Source: Aliarcobacter sp. (lineage in GTDB: Bacteria > Campylobacterota > Campylobacteria > Campylobacterales > Arcobacteraceae). Taken from it: a stretch of DNA of 64,000 nucleotides. The stretch covers positions 1-64,000 of the forward strand of contig JAQVBE010000006.1 in NCBI GenBank assembly GCA_028690445.1. The letters run 5' to 3'. A program made the position numbers and the translations under genes. Position 1 is the stretch's first letter, and each line of letters begins with the position of its first letter. Positions 1-8,040 of the stretch are shown in pieces. Below the pieces are notes generated by a model that saw only the letters and a program-made list of their open reading frames with translations, was not told the DNA's origin and searched no databases.

Positions 1-126
1 TGGACTTGTAAAGTTTTCACTAGCTATCATCTCTAAGTGATTTGTTTGTCTTTTTAATTCATTCTCTATTATGTCAAATACTTCTTTATCTGCTTGTTCT
101 AGTGTTGCGTTTGTTATGTAATTCAT
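1..126 (-). CDS. glyA: Serine hydroxymethyltransferase, N-terminal part (cut by window edge)
   Basis: The first 42 codons of a leftward gene are visible. The translation has an acidic helix followed by [19 protein letters not shown], which matches the conserved SHMT N-terminus (the IASENF signature). SHMT is a cytoplasmic PLP enzyme that converts serine and tetrahydrofolate to glycine and 5,10-methylene-THF. The PLP lysine and the rest of the protein lie outside the window. The ATG at 124-126 is preceded by a strong GGAGG site about 9 bases upstream, which fixes the start. The family call rests on a short but very conserved segment. Confidence 0.88.
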   Translation of the reverse strand, partial: MNYITNATLEQADKEVFDIIENELKRQTNHLEMIASENFTSP

Positions 127-166
127 TATAAAGCCTCCATTTTTTTATTTATAAAACAATAACTTA

Positions 167-172
167 ATTATA
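167..172 (-). promoter_or_regulatory. Putative -10 box of glyA
   Basis: Read on the minus strand this is TATAAT in an AT-rich context, about 40 bases upstream of the glyA start codon. No -35 is visible, which is normal for Campylobacterota sigma-70 promoters. Confidence 0.5.
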
Positions 173-213
173 AATATTAAACAATCCAGAAATTGCTATT
201 TTATTTAAAAGTA

Positions 214-660
214 TTATTTCAAAAATTCCCTAAAATAGTGCTTTATAGTAGTTTTTAAATCATTTTGTTTTATTTTTTGCTTTTTAATACTCTTTATTCG
301 TGAAATAAAAATATATCTTTCAATGATATTTAGATTTTGTATTTTTTGATAAATACTTAAGATAAATTCGCTATTTTGTTTTAGTTCTTTTGAAGTTTGT
401 TCTATATAAATAGCGTGTAATTTTTCTATATTTTCCAAATAGTTTTCTAAATTTAATTTTAAAACATACTCAATTTTTTCAGTTGAAAAACTAAAATTTA
501 TTGTTTTTGAATATTTTTTTAGGATAATTGTTAATTCTCTTAAAATATCTTGATTACTACTTGATTATTATAAATATTCTTTCTCCCAACCATATAAAAT
601 ACTTTTTGATATATCTAGTCTTTCTGATGATAATCGTCCTTCTTTTGATAAAAGGATTAT
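214..660 (-). pseudogene. Decayed HTH DNA-binding protein
   Basis: Read leftwards, one frame gives an N-terminal piece (LSSERLDISKSILYGWEKEY) that resembles a helix-turn-helix of the same general kind as the small protein at 49554-49748. Two consecutive in-frame TAA codons follow near 565. The same frame then stays open to 214 (ending KHYFREFLK) and reads like a helical C-terminal domain. No ATG precedes the HTH piece. An intact-looking 74-codon stretch at 214-438 begins only at a TTG with no good ribosome site. I read the whole as one gene broken by stop codons and truncated at its start. The function of the intact parent is unknown beyond probable DNA binding. Confidence 0.5.
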
Positions 661-675
661 ATATAAATACAAATA

Positions 676-907
676 AATCCTGAAAAATTTACTAAAGAAG
701 AAAATAGTTTTAATGTTCAAAATAATAAAAATATGATGGATACATTTGTTGTTGAAGGTTATTTGGAATTTTTAAAAATGATTTTATCATTAACGAATTT
801 TTTATGATTTTACAGGTTATATCTCTGTAACAAAAGAAAATATTAATGAACATTTAGAAAATTTAATAAAGCAGATAGAAGAGTATGATTTGTCAAAATT
901 AAAATAG
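676..907 (+). pseudogene. Remnant of a small protein of unknown function
   Basis: The plus strand holds two protein-like segments in different frames. One runs from about 682 (NPEKFTKEEN, then VVEGYLEFLK) and ends at a TGA near 806. The other (DFTGYISVTKENINEHLENL, ending YDLSKLK) ends at the TAG at 905-907. Their composition looks coding and they adjoin across a shift near 790-810, so this is probably one gene with indels. No family was recognised and no start codon with a ribosome site is present. Confidence 0.4.
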
Positions 908-916
908 AAGAAAAAA

Positions 917-1246
917 TTAATTTTCTTCTATTTCTTCATCTTCATCATTTTCTTGATTTTTCTCTTTTGGTTTTCTAAATTCTGCACGAGCAATTAACTC
1001 TAAATAAAAACTTTCAAGATTTTCACTTGCAGCAATATCTATTGATTTTGTAATATCTACGAATCTAATTTCAGTAGCTTCTTCTTGCGTTTTCCCAAAT
1101 TTACAATCAAAATTCCAGTAATTGCAATTTTCTGGTAATCTTTTTGTTCTTTCTCTTTTGATATATTTTCTTACGTCATTTTTAATAGATTCAACTTGTC
1201 TATCTTTATTTTTGTTTGCAACTATTAGTTGGAATGTTTTTTTCAT
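917..1246 (-). CDS. DUF6172 family protein
   Basis: This is a 109-residue cytoplasmic protein. The sequence MKKTFQL followed by VRKYIKRER and NYWNFDCKFG matches the DUF6172 family, whose members are short, basic in the middle and of unknown function. The C-terminus is a low-complexity acidic tail (DEDEEIEEN). A longer reading starting six codons upstream is possible, but the ATG at 1244-1246 begins the conserved MKKTF motif and has AAAGGA 7 bases upstream, so I chose it. The gene is monocistronic between decayed sequence and a divergent antiporter gene. Family assignment is from recognition of the motif; the biochemical role is unknown. Confidence 0.75.
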   Translation of the reverse strand: MKKTFQLIVANKNKDRQVESIKNDVRKYIKRERTKRLPENCNYWNFDCKFGKTQEEATEIRFVDITKSIDIAASENLESFYLELIARAEFRKPKEKNQENDEDEEIEEN

Positions 1247-1369
1247 ATAAATCCTTTGATGCAATTATATCAAAAAATATGGATTTTTTTAATGAATAAA
1301 ATATATACAAATAATTATAAAATAAACAAGCACAATTAGATATAATTTTTATACATATAAAAAGAAAGA

Positions 1370-2986
1370 ATGCCGATGGACAACATTTTATTTACACTAT
1401 TTTTAACTATTTCAATAGCAACTATTTTAAATATCATTCTAAAAAAATTTGGAATTTCACATATTATTGGATATATAATCACTGGAACTTTGATTAGTTA
1501 TATTTTTAATTTTAATGGTCTTGATCTTGGCTCATTAGAGCTTATTGCTGAGTTTGGGATTGTATTTTTAATGTTTACAATTGGTCTTGAAATGAGTTTT
1601 GATAAAATCAAAAAAATGAAAGAGATTCTTTTATTAAATGGTTTTTTACAAGTAAGTATAAGTGCAGTTTTGATTTATTTGGTTGCTTTTTTTGTTTTTA
1701 ATTTAAGTATTGAAGTTTCACTTATTGTTTCTTTAGCTTTTTCTTTATCTTCAACTGCAATTGTTTTAACATATTTAAAACATTCAAAAGATATTCACAC
1801 TCCTTATGGAGAAAAATCTACTGCAATTTTAATTTTTCAAGATTTAGCAGTTATCCCTATTTTATTACTTATAACTTTTTTAACAAACGATACTTTATCT
1901 ATTGGTGAAGTTTTAATTAAAACTTTTATTTCAGCAATTATAATAATACTTTTTATGTTTACAATTGGAAAAAAACTTATCTCTTGGCTTTTAAAATTCG
2001 CTTCAAATACAAGAATAGAAGAGTTGTTCTTAGGTTCTGTTTTATCAATTGTAATAGGAACTTCACTTTTAGCACATGAGATGGGTTTTACATACTCTTT
2101 GGGCGCATTTATAGCAGGTATGATTATTTCTGATACAAATTTTAGTGTAAAAGTTGAATCTGATATTGCAAGTTATAAAGATTTACTTTTAGGTACATTT
2201 TTCTTTTCAGTTGGAACAAAAATAGATGCTTTATACTTTTTACATAATATTCATATTATTTTAGGAATATTCATAGCAATTATGCTCATAAAAGCTTTGG
2301 TTATTTATGCAATTATTAGAAGAAAATCAGACAAAAGTACCGCTGTGAAATCAGCATTTGCTCTTTGTCAAGTAGGAGAATTTTCTTTTGCAATATTTGC
2401 ATTGGCTTCAAGTAATAATTTATTGACTCATGAAATGGCTAGTTTTTTAATATTGATTTCTGTTTTATCAATGATTTTAACGCCATTTATAGTAAATAAT
2501 ATCTATAAATTAGCTTCATATTTTGTAGTTGAATTTTATGAATCAGATAAAATTACACCAATTGAAGTAAAAAACCATGTTGTTATTTGTGGGTTTTCAA
2601 TTTTAGGAAGAGTAATTGCTAATGATTTAAAAGAGAGAAAAATTCCTTTTGTAATCATTTCAGATGATTTAAGGCATGTTATTTTAGGAAGAAAATTAGG
2701 ATATATGGCATACTTTGGTCACTTAGATAAATTACCCGTATTAGAGTCATTAAAAGTAGAAGAGGCTTCAAGTGTGATTATAACTGTTAGTGATACTCAT
2801 ATAAAAAGATTGATTTGTGAGGCAGTTTTAAAGTTTCATCCTCAATCAAATATCATATTGAAAATAGAATCATTAGAAGAAAAATCACAATTAAAAGATT
2901 TGAATATTAAAAAATTTATTCACGCCCATTTTGAAGTAGGGCGATTGTTAGTTCAAGAAGCCTTATTATATTTGGGAAACAAGTAG
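1370..2986 (+). CDS. Kef-type monovalent cation:proton antiporter with RCK domain
   Basis: The 538-residue inner-membrane protein is predicted to exchange K+ or Na+ for H+. Residues 1-385 form about 12 hydrophobic helices of the CPA2 exchanger fold, with FQDLAVIP around 156-163, the conserved Q-D region of KefB/KefC-type antiporters. Residues 402-520 are a cytoplasmic TrkA-N/RCK domain beginning VVICGFSILGRV, a Rossmann GxGxxG-like nucleotide site in which the second glycine is replaced by serine. Length is close to KefB (about 600) but the extra C-terminal TrkA-C part is short. The ATG at 1370 has AAGAAAG upstream; an in-frame ATG two codons later is an alternative. It converges tightly on the next gene. 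Substrate and gating ligand cannot be told from sequence. Confidence 0.85.
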   Translation: MPMDNILFTLFLTISIATILNIILKKFGISHIIGYIITGTLISYIFNFNGLDLGSLELIAEFGIVFLMFTIGLEMSFDKIKKMKEILLLNGFLQVSISAVLIYLVAFFVFNLSIEVSLIVSLAFSLSSTAIVLTYLKHSKDIHTPYGEKSTAILIFQDLAVIPILLLITFLTNDTLSIGEVLIKTFISAIIIILFMFTIGKKLISWLLKFASNTRIEELFLGSVLSIVIGTSLLAHEMGFTYSLGAFIAGMIISDTNFSVKVESDIASYKDLLLGTFFFSVGTKIDALYFLHNIHIILGIFIAIMLIKALVIYAIIRRKSDKSTAVKSAFALCQVGEFSFAIFALASSNNLLTHEMASFLILISVLSMILTPFIVNNIYKLASYFVVEFYESDKITPIEVKNHVVICGFSILGRVIANDLKERKIPFVIISDDLRHVILGRKLGYMAYFGHLDKLPVLESLKVEEASSVIITVSDTHIKRLICEAVLKFHPQSNIILKIESLEEKSQLKDLNIKKFIHAHFEVGRLLVQEALLYLGNK

Positions 2987-2989
2987 ATT

Positions 2990-3280
2990 TTAATCTTCTT
3001 GTTCTTTAAGATTGTGTCCATGTTCATGTTCATCTAAATTTTGCATGATGTAATCATAAATTCTTTGATATTCTGAATCAGGAGTCTTATTTTCCTCAAT
3101 AACAGCTAAAATATTTTGAAGTTCAACTAAAAAAGATTCCATTTCTTTTATTGCTAACATATCATCAGGTGTCTGAGAATGAGTCTCTAACAGTTTTGAT
3201 AAATCTTCTAAATAATCTTCAACTTCTGGAATCATTATATTTTCAACTAAATCTTTTAGTTTCTCTTTTATATCGGGCAT
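2990..3280 (-). CDS. Small acidic helical protein (paralogue of 27945-28202)
   Basis: This 96-residue, strongly acidic, probably all-helical cytoplasmic protein has no recognised family. Its N-terminus (IKEKLKDLVENIMIPEVEDYL) lines up with that of the 85-residue protein at 27945-28202 (IKKLAKILKEELIPELDENL): the shared pattern is a charged helix, an E-x-x-IPE-x-x-x-x-L motif, a D-rich turn and a second acidic helix. The C-terminus here adds HEHGH, which could bind metal. The ATG at 3278-3280 is preceded by an AAGGAAA site. It is transcribed convergently with the antiporter gene, leaving a 3-bp gap. No function is proposed. Confidence 0.7.
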   Translation of the reverse strand: MPDIKEKLKDLVENIMIPEVEDYLEDLSKLLETHSQTPDDMLAIKEMESFLVELQNILAVIEENKTPDSEYQRIYDYIMQNLDEHEHGHNLKEQED

Positions 3281-3358
3281 TTGTTTCCTTTTTATTGATA
3301 TTTTATTATATTACTTTATTTGATTAAATTACAAATGGAATTCCTAAAGATAATTTGT

Positions 3359-3364
3359 TACAAT
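3359..3364 (+). promoter_or_regulatory. -10 box (TACAAT) five bases before an ATG: possible leaderless promoter
   Basis: The string TTTGTTACAAT ends at 3364 and the ATG of the amidase gene is at 3370. A start point the usual 6-7 bases past the box would fall on or beside the A of the ATG. There is no Shine-Dalgarno sequence. The same layout recurs at 61528-61541. Confidence 0.45.
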
Positions 3365-3369
3365 ACAAA

Positions 3370-4002
3370 ATGAAGACATTAACTACAATTCTTATTTTTT
3401 CTTTTTATTCGTATGCTATTGATATAAAACCAATGCCAATAGAATTTACACAAAAAAGAGTAGATTTAACAAAACAATATATAAAAAATTCCTATGGTTT
3501 GGATGTAAAAGATATAAGTATTATTCCAAAAATAATAATTATTCATCACACTGCATGTGATAATTTAATAGAATCATTTAATAGATTAAACCCAGAAATT
3601 TTATTATCAGATAGAAAAGATATAACTAATGCTGGAAATTTAAATGTTTCGGCTCAGTTTTTAGTAGATTTTGACGGAACAATTTATTCTTTAATGAGTG
3701 AAACTACTATGGCAAGACATGTAATTGGCTTAAATCTTTCAAGTATTGGAATTGAAAATGTTGGTGGAAATAAAAAAGAGCTAACTAAAGAACAGTTAAA
3801 AGCAAATATTGAATTAATTAAATATTTAAAAGAAAAATATAAAACTATTGAGTATTTAATTGGACATTATGAATATCAAAATTTTGAAAAACATCATTTA
3901 TTTTTGGAAAAAAATCCAAATTATAGAACAATTAAACATGACCCAAGTGTAGAATTTATGCAAAATTTAAGAGATAATTTCCTTGATTTAAAATCTAATT
4001 AG
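3370..4002 (+). CDS. Exported N-acetylmuramoyl-L-alanine amidase (Amidase_2 fold)
   Basis: The 210-residue protein has a signal peptide of about 16 residues (MKTLTTILIFSFYSYA) and an Amidase_2/PGRP-type domain. The zinc-site motif IIIIHHTACD is at about 55-64, the substrate strand GIENVGG is in the middle, and the second histidine region is TIKHDPSVEF near 193. Such enzymes hydrolyse the amide bond between N-acetylmuramic acid and the stem peptide, so this one probably acts in periplasmic cell-wall turnover. A TTG five codons upstream extends the frame but would spoil the signal peptide, so the ATG was chosen. That ATG lies only five bases after a TACAAT box, so the message may be leaderless. 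The gene converges on the glycosyltransferase gene across a shared terminator. Confidence 0.8.
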   Translation: MKTLTTILIFSFYSYAIDIKPMPIEFTQKRVDLTKQYIKNSYGLDVKDISIIPKIIIIHHTACDNLIESFNRLNPEILLSDRKDITNAGNLNVSAQFLVDFDGTIYSLMSETTMARHVIGLNLSSIGIENVGGNKKELTKEQLKANIELIKYLKEKYKTIEYLIGHYEYQNFEKHHLFLEKNPNYRTIKHDPSVEFMQNLRDNFLDLKSN

Positions 4003-4038
4003 GAAACGAAAGAAAGATATATTTTGACAAAAAATTAT

Positions 4039-4072
4039 AAATCAAAAGCCTAAATTAAGGCTTTTGATTTTT
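4039..4072. terminator. Bidirectional intrinsic terminator
   Basis: A 13-bp perfect stem (AAATCAAAAGCCT, loop AAATTA, AGGCTTTTGATTT) is followed by T-rich sequence on both strands. It lies between the convergent amidase and glycosyltransferase genes and contains the stop codon of the latter. Confidence 0.75.
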
Positions 4073-6583
4073 GATAGAAGATAGTTCTAAATATCTCATT
4101 ATAATAGCTGAGATATAAGGAATACTTTGAATAAATATAGTTGCTGCAAATACATAAATCTCTACAATTCCCGTAAAATTTGTAAAAACTAAAGCAAAAA
4201 ATGCAATCAATAATAATATAGCTAAAATAGTTTCATATTTAACTGGATTATCACTTTTTTTAGCTTTTCCACCTTTTTGAGTTCTTTTAAATGGTAAACC
4301 ATCTTTTACAAATCCATCAAATACAGCTTTAAAAATAATAAGTTGTAAACTCATAGACGCAATAGAACTTAGAACAGTATCTTTTAAAGTAGCTCTTACT
4401 TTCATTCTATATAAAATAAATGTATGTAAAATATTTACTAAAAATGCTGTAATAATTGGGATAGTTAAAGGAATTGTAGGAATCGTAACTCCAACAAATA
4501 TAATAACAGGAACCCAAATAATATTCATAACAGCCATAATCGGACCCATAGCATCACTTAACCAGAAGAACCAACCAGCAACAAATTTATTTTTTTGTCT
4601 AGGACTTAATGATTTAGATGATGGTTTAAATTCTTTCCAGTGTTTTTTAAGAATTTGAATAGCTCCATAAGCCCATCTATGTCTTTGAGTTTTAAATGCT
4701 TCAAATGTATCAGGAAGTAATCCATAACCATATCTTCTATTTGTATAGTGTGCTATATATCCAGCTTCAAATAGTCTAAGACCTAATTCACTATCTTCAA
4801 CAATAGTATCAGTCCCCCAACCACCAACTTCCATCATAGAACTAAGTCTTACCATAACCATTGTTCCATGAACAACGATAGCATTTTCTTCATTTCTATC
4901 AATCATACCAATATCAAAGAAACCTGCATATTCTGCATTCATTGCTGCTTTAAGTATTGATTCTTTACCATCTCTATGATCTTGAGGAGCTTGAACAATT
5001 GCAACTTTTGGATCATCAAACAATGGAACTAAATCAACTAACCAAGGAGATTCAACAACATAATCAGCATCAATAACAGCGATAATTTCAGCTTCTTTGT
5101 TTGTTCTTTCTAATGCTGCATTTAATGCACCCGCTTTAAATCCAGTACAAGTGATATTCATAAACACAAATTTATTACCAAGTTCTTTACATAACTCTTC
5201 AATTGGTTTCCAGTAGAATTCTTCCGGTGTATTATTAATAATAATAAGAACTTCATAATTTGGATATTTTAATCTTGATAAAGCTCTTAATGTTTCAGCT
5301 AAAACATGTGGTTGCTCTTTATAAGCTGGAACATGAATAGAAACAAATGGAATATTTTCTGATCTTAAATCAAGTGGAACCAATCTTTCCGGAGGAATTC
5401 CAATTGAAACCTTAAATAATTCATTTGCTTTTGCTAGTGTGATTACAACAAGTGGAATCATTAAAAATGTTCCCATACTCCACATAACCCACATACCAAA
5501 ATTCATATAATTTATAAATGGATAAGTAATATCCATGACAATACCAAAAGCCATACCTTGAGCAGCAATACCATAAGCTAATGCATGATTTAGGTTTACT
5601 CTTTGATTTCTTAATCCAAATAGTGTTAATAAAGCTCCAATAATAATTGCAGCAATCATTTGGTAAAACCAATATTGATTTAATTCAATATCACCATTTA
5701 AAAAGAATTTCAACTCTCTATCTGAAGTAAATATTCCCCAATATTGTCCAACATTACCCTCATCATAACCTTTCCATGGTTGATCAAAAGCTTCAACTAT
5801 ATTATAAGACCAATTTTTTTCTTTTGCAAGATTTAAAAATCCTCTTATTGCAATAGCTTGATTTTTTAAACCAGGAACAGCACCGTTAAAATTATAGCCA
5901 TGGCTTGGCCAACCAGTTTCCCCAATAGTTATTTTTTTATTTGGATACTGCTTTTCAACTAAAGTATATTTTTCGATAACAAATTCATTAAATCTATCAA
6001 TTGGAATTTTTTCCCAATAAGGTAAAATATGAACCATAATAAAATCAACATGAGTTCCAATTTCAGGATATTTAACTAAACTATGCCAAACTTCCGCAGT
6101 AGTGATTGGTTTATTAGTAAATTCTCTCATGAAATCTAAATAAGCACCTAACTCAGCAGCATTTAAATCTGTTCTAAGTAAAGTTTCATTTCCAACAATA
6201 ACATTATTAATATTATTAGGATATTTTTCCAAAAGCTTTACAGCTCTTTGAATCTCTAAAAAATTCTCTTCATAATCGCCACTTAACCAAAGACCTAAAT
6301 CAACCATCATGTTAGTTTTAGAAGTTTCTTCTAAAATTACTTTAGCATCAGCCGTAGAATAAGTTCTTACTTTATTGGTAAAATTTAACAAAATACCAAT
6401 ATCTTCTTCTATTTGTTTCGGTGATAATACTTTTTTATCATACCCTTCATATGGTGAATATGAAAGCGATTCAATTCTTTCCGATGCATCTTGCTTTAAC
6501 GATATTCTATTGTCTTGTGTAATCCAAAAAAACACCTGAAATAGTCCAGCAAGTATAAGCCCTAAGATAATATATCTCAACAC
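4055..6583 (-). CDS. GH17-GT2 fusion: membrane beta-glucan synthase/remodelling enzyme
   Basis: The 842-residue inner-membrane protein carries two catalytic domains. After an N-terminal anchor (residues 3-20), residues about 40-290 resemble glycoside hydrolase family 17, with IVGNE (Glu133, acid/base) and GETGWPSHG (Glu222, nucleophile). Two or three helices follow (305-385). A processive GT2 domain comes next: HVPAYKE at 417, DADY at 505-508, VED at 595-597 and QRHRW at 633-637. These are the D, DxD, TED-like and QxxRW motifs of cellulose/hyaluronan-type synthases. A cluster of C-terminal helices ends the protein. The same architecture occurs in NdvB-type proteins that make beta-1,3 (and 1,6) glucans from UDP-glucose, so a glucan synthase whose product is trimmed or branched by the GH17 part is likely. 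The start is GTG with AGGAAAC upstream. Product linkage is inference. Confidence 0.82.
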   Translation of the reverse strand: MLRYIILGLILAGLFQVFFWITQDNRISLKQDASERIESLSYSPYEGYDKKVLSPKQIEEDIGILLNFTNKVRTYSTADAKVILEETSKTNMMVDLGLWLSGDYEENFLEIQRAVKLLEKYPNNINNVIVGNETLLRTDLNAAELGAYLDFMREFTNKPITTAEVWHSLVKYPEIGTHVDFIMVHILPYWEKIPIDRFNEFVIEKYTLVEKQYPNKKITIGETGWPSHGYNFNGAVPGLKNQAIAIRGFLNLAKEKNWSYNIVEAFDQPWKGYDEGNVGQYWGIFTSDRELKFFLNGDIELNQYWFYQMIAAIIIGALLTLFGLRNQRVNLNHALAYGIAAQGMAFGIVMDITYPFINYMNFGMWVMWSMGTFLMIPLVVITLAKANELFKVSIGIPPERLVPLDLRSENIPFVSIHVPAYKEQPHVLAETLRALSRLKYPNYEVLIIINNTPEEFYWKPIEELCKELGNKFVFMNITCTGFKAGALNAALERTNKEAEIIAVIDADYVVESPWLVDLVPLFDDPKVAIVQAPQDHRDGKESILKAAMNAEYAGFFDIGMIDRNEENAIVVHGTMVMVRLSSMMEVGGWGTDTIVEDSELGLRLFEAGYIAHYTNRRYGYGLLPDTFEAFKTQRHRWAYGAIQILKKHWKEFKPSSKSLSPRQKNKFVAGWFFWLSDAMGPIMAVMNIIWVPVIIFVGVTIPTIPLTIPIITAFLVNILHTFILYRMKVRATLKDTVLSSIASMSLQLIIFKAVFDGFVKDGLPFKRTQKGGKAKKSDNPVKYETILAILLLIAFFALVFTNFTGIVEIYVFAATIFIQSIPYISAIIMRYLELSSIKNQKP

Positions 6584-6725
6584 AGTTTCCTTTTTTTATA
6601 ATTAATTGCGTAATATTACCATTTTTTCATAACTTTTCTATAAAAATTACTAATAATGATGAAATAAAAAGTATATAAATTAAATAAGTAAAGAAGTAAC
6701 AATACGCTAATTATATGAAATATAC

Positions 6726-6731
6726 TATAAT
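6726..6731 (+). promoter_or_regulatory. Putative -10 box of the methyltransferase-like gene
   Basis: TATAAT lies 11 bases before the first ATG of the gene at 6743, in AT-rich DNA. It would give a very short leader. Confidence 0.45.
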
Positions 6732-6742
6732 CGGAAAAAATT

Positions 6743-7684
6743 ATGCGAGAAAAAATGAAAAAATTTACCAATGAATCGATGTTAATGATAATTTCTTATT
6801 TAGAAGAAGAACTAAAAAATAAAGATGAGATTTTGTTTGAAGTACTAAATCCAGATGTTAATATTGATATTTATGCAGGAGAAATACTAAAAATTGAAAA
6901 TCAAGAGTTTATTTATAGGTCTTATAAATCTTGGTGTGATTTGGCTGAATTACTATTCTGTAAGATGTTAATTAGCTCAATAACTTTAAGTACAGTTGTA
7001 ATTAAACTCCAAAAATTAAATAAAAATGATTCATTCCATAAAGATTTAAATGATGAAAAAAATGAAAAATATGGTGAAAAATCAACTTTTTTTAGAATAA
7101 ATAAAAATGAGGAACCAGCTTTTTTATATGCTTATATAAATGCTTTGAAAAATGTAAAAATAGAAGAAAAAACTAATATTTTAAATTTAGGAATAAATAA
7201 AGCAGATGAGTTTGAAATAATAAAAGAAATAGTAAATGAAGATATTTTAAAACAGATGAATTTTGTAGGAATTGATTATTCATTAAGTGCCATTGATTTT
7301 GCTAAAAAAAGGTTTCCTTTTGAAAATTTTACTTTTTATTATCACGATATAAATAAATTAAATGAACTAAATCTAAAAAAGTCAGATTTAATTATTTCCA
7401 TTGGAACGCTACAAAGTTCAAGTTTAAATTTTAAACTTCTATTTATGGATTTAATACAAAATTATTTAGAAGATAAAGGTTCTATTATTTTGGGTTTTCC
7501 AAACTGTAGATGGATAAATGGAGAGATGATTTATGGAGCAAAAGCTGCAAATTATTCGTATAGTGAACAATCAGTTTTATATAAAGATGTTTATTTTTGT
7601 AAAAAATACCTTCAACAAAAAAAATATAGAGTTACCTTGACTGGAAAAAATTATCTTTTTCTAACGGCAACTTCAATTAAATAA
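6743..7684 (+). CDS. SAM-dependent methyltransferase-like protein
   Basis: The 313-residue soluble protein is mostly unrecognisable in its first 130 residues. It then shows a class I methyltransferase-like fold: a motif I region (TNILNLGINKADE) that lacks the usual GxGxG, motif post-I FVGIDYSLSAIDFAKKRF with the acidic residue that would bind the SAM ribose, and SDLIISIGTLQSS as motif IV. The weak motif I means cofactor binding is uncertain. Substrate is unknown. The ATG at 6743 follows GGAAAAAA; an ATG four codons later is also possible and would give a longer leader from the TATAAT at 6726. It stands alone, divergent from the glucan synthase gene. Confidence 0.6.
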   Translation: MREKMKKFTNESMLMIISYLEEELKNKDEILFEVLNPDVNIDIYAGEILKIENQEFIYRSYKSWCDLAELLFCKMLISSITLSTVVIKLQKLNKNDSFHKDLNDEKNEKYGEKSTFFRINKNEEPAFLYAYINALKNVKIEEKTNILNLGINKADEFEIIKEIVNEDILKQMNFVGIDYSLSAIDFAKKRFPFENFTFYYHDINKLNELNLKKSDLIISIGTLQSSSLNFKLLFMDLIQNYLEDKGSIILGFPNCRWINGEMIYGAKAANYSYSEQSVLYKDVYFCKKYLQQKKYRVTLTGKNYLFLTATSIK

Positions 7685-7716
7685 AAAATATTTCTTTAAA
7701 ACTACTATTTTTTTGT

Positions 7717-7722
7717 TACAAT
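7717..7722 (+). promoter_or_regulatory. Putative -10 box (TACAAT) for 7751-8035
   Basis: TTTTGTTACAAT matches the extended TGTTACAAT box seen at several other genes here. It lies 28 bases before the ATG and leaves room for the AAAGGAG ribosome site at 7738-7744. Confidence 0.5.
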
Positions 7723-7750
7723 TAACTTATCAAAATAAAAGGAGTATATT

Positions 7751-8035
7751 ATGCCATCAAAACATATTGAAGTAAAAACTTTTAAGTTAGCGCATTCAAC
7801 AGATGATACCTTAAGAATCGAACATGTAGAAAAACCTTATGGTGAATATAGTAGCCCAGTAGTTAGTATTGCTATTTTTTCTCATGGAAAAACTAAAACT
7901 TCTGAGGTTGAAATTCCTTATGAAAATATAGAAGAATTTTTAAAAGCTTTAAGTGAATCTGTTGCTTTATGTGACTCAATTCCTAGAAATCCAATTCATG
8001 CAGAATTAAACTCAGAAATTGGTGGAGGAGCTTAA
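7751..8035 (+). CDS. Conserved-looking small protein of unknown function
   Basis: The 94-residue soluble protein begins MPSKHIEVKTFKL. It contains a probable beta-rich N-terminal half, a motif EVEIPYENIEEFLKALSES and a C-terminal GGGA. I do not recognise the family. The start has an excellent AAAGGAG site and a clear TACAAT promoter. It is followed after 26 bases by a strong terminator that lies inside the next gene. The bases coding for its last residues (GGTGGAGGAGC) also form the ribosome-binding site for the following DsbB-like gene, so the two are translationally linked. Confidence 0.65.
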   Translation: MPSKHIEVKTFKLAHSTDDTLRIEHVEKPYGEYSSPVVSIAIFSHGKTKTSEVEIPYENIEEFLKALSESVALCDSIPRNPIHAELNSEIGGGA

Positions 8036-8040
8036 TTCTT

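Noticed and set aside
5421-5672. Open frame on the same strand inside the glucan synthase gene
   Set aside because: It is an out-of-frame shadow over membrane helices of a gene with intact motifs on both sides.
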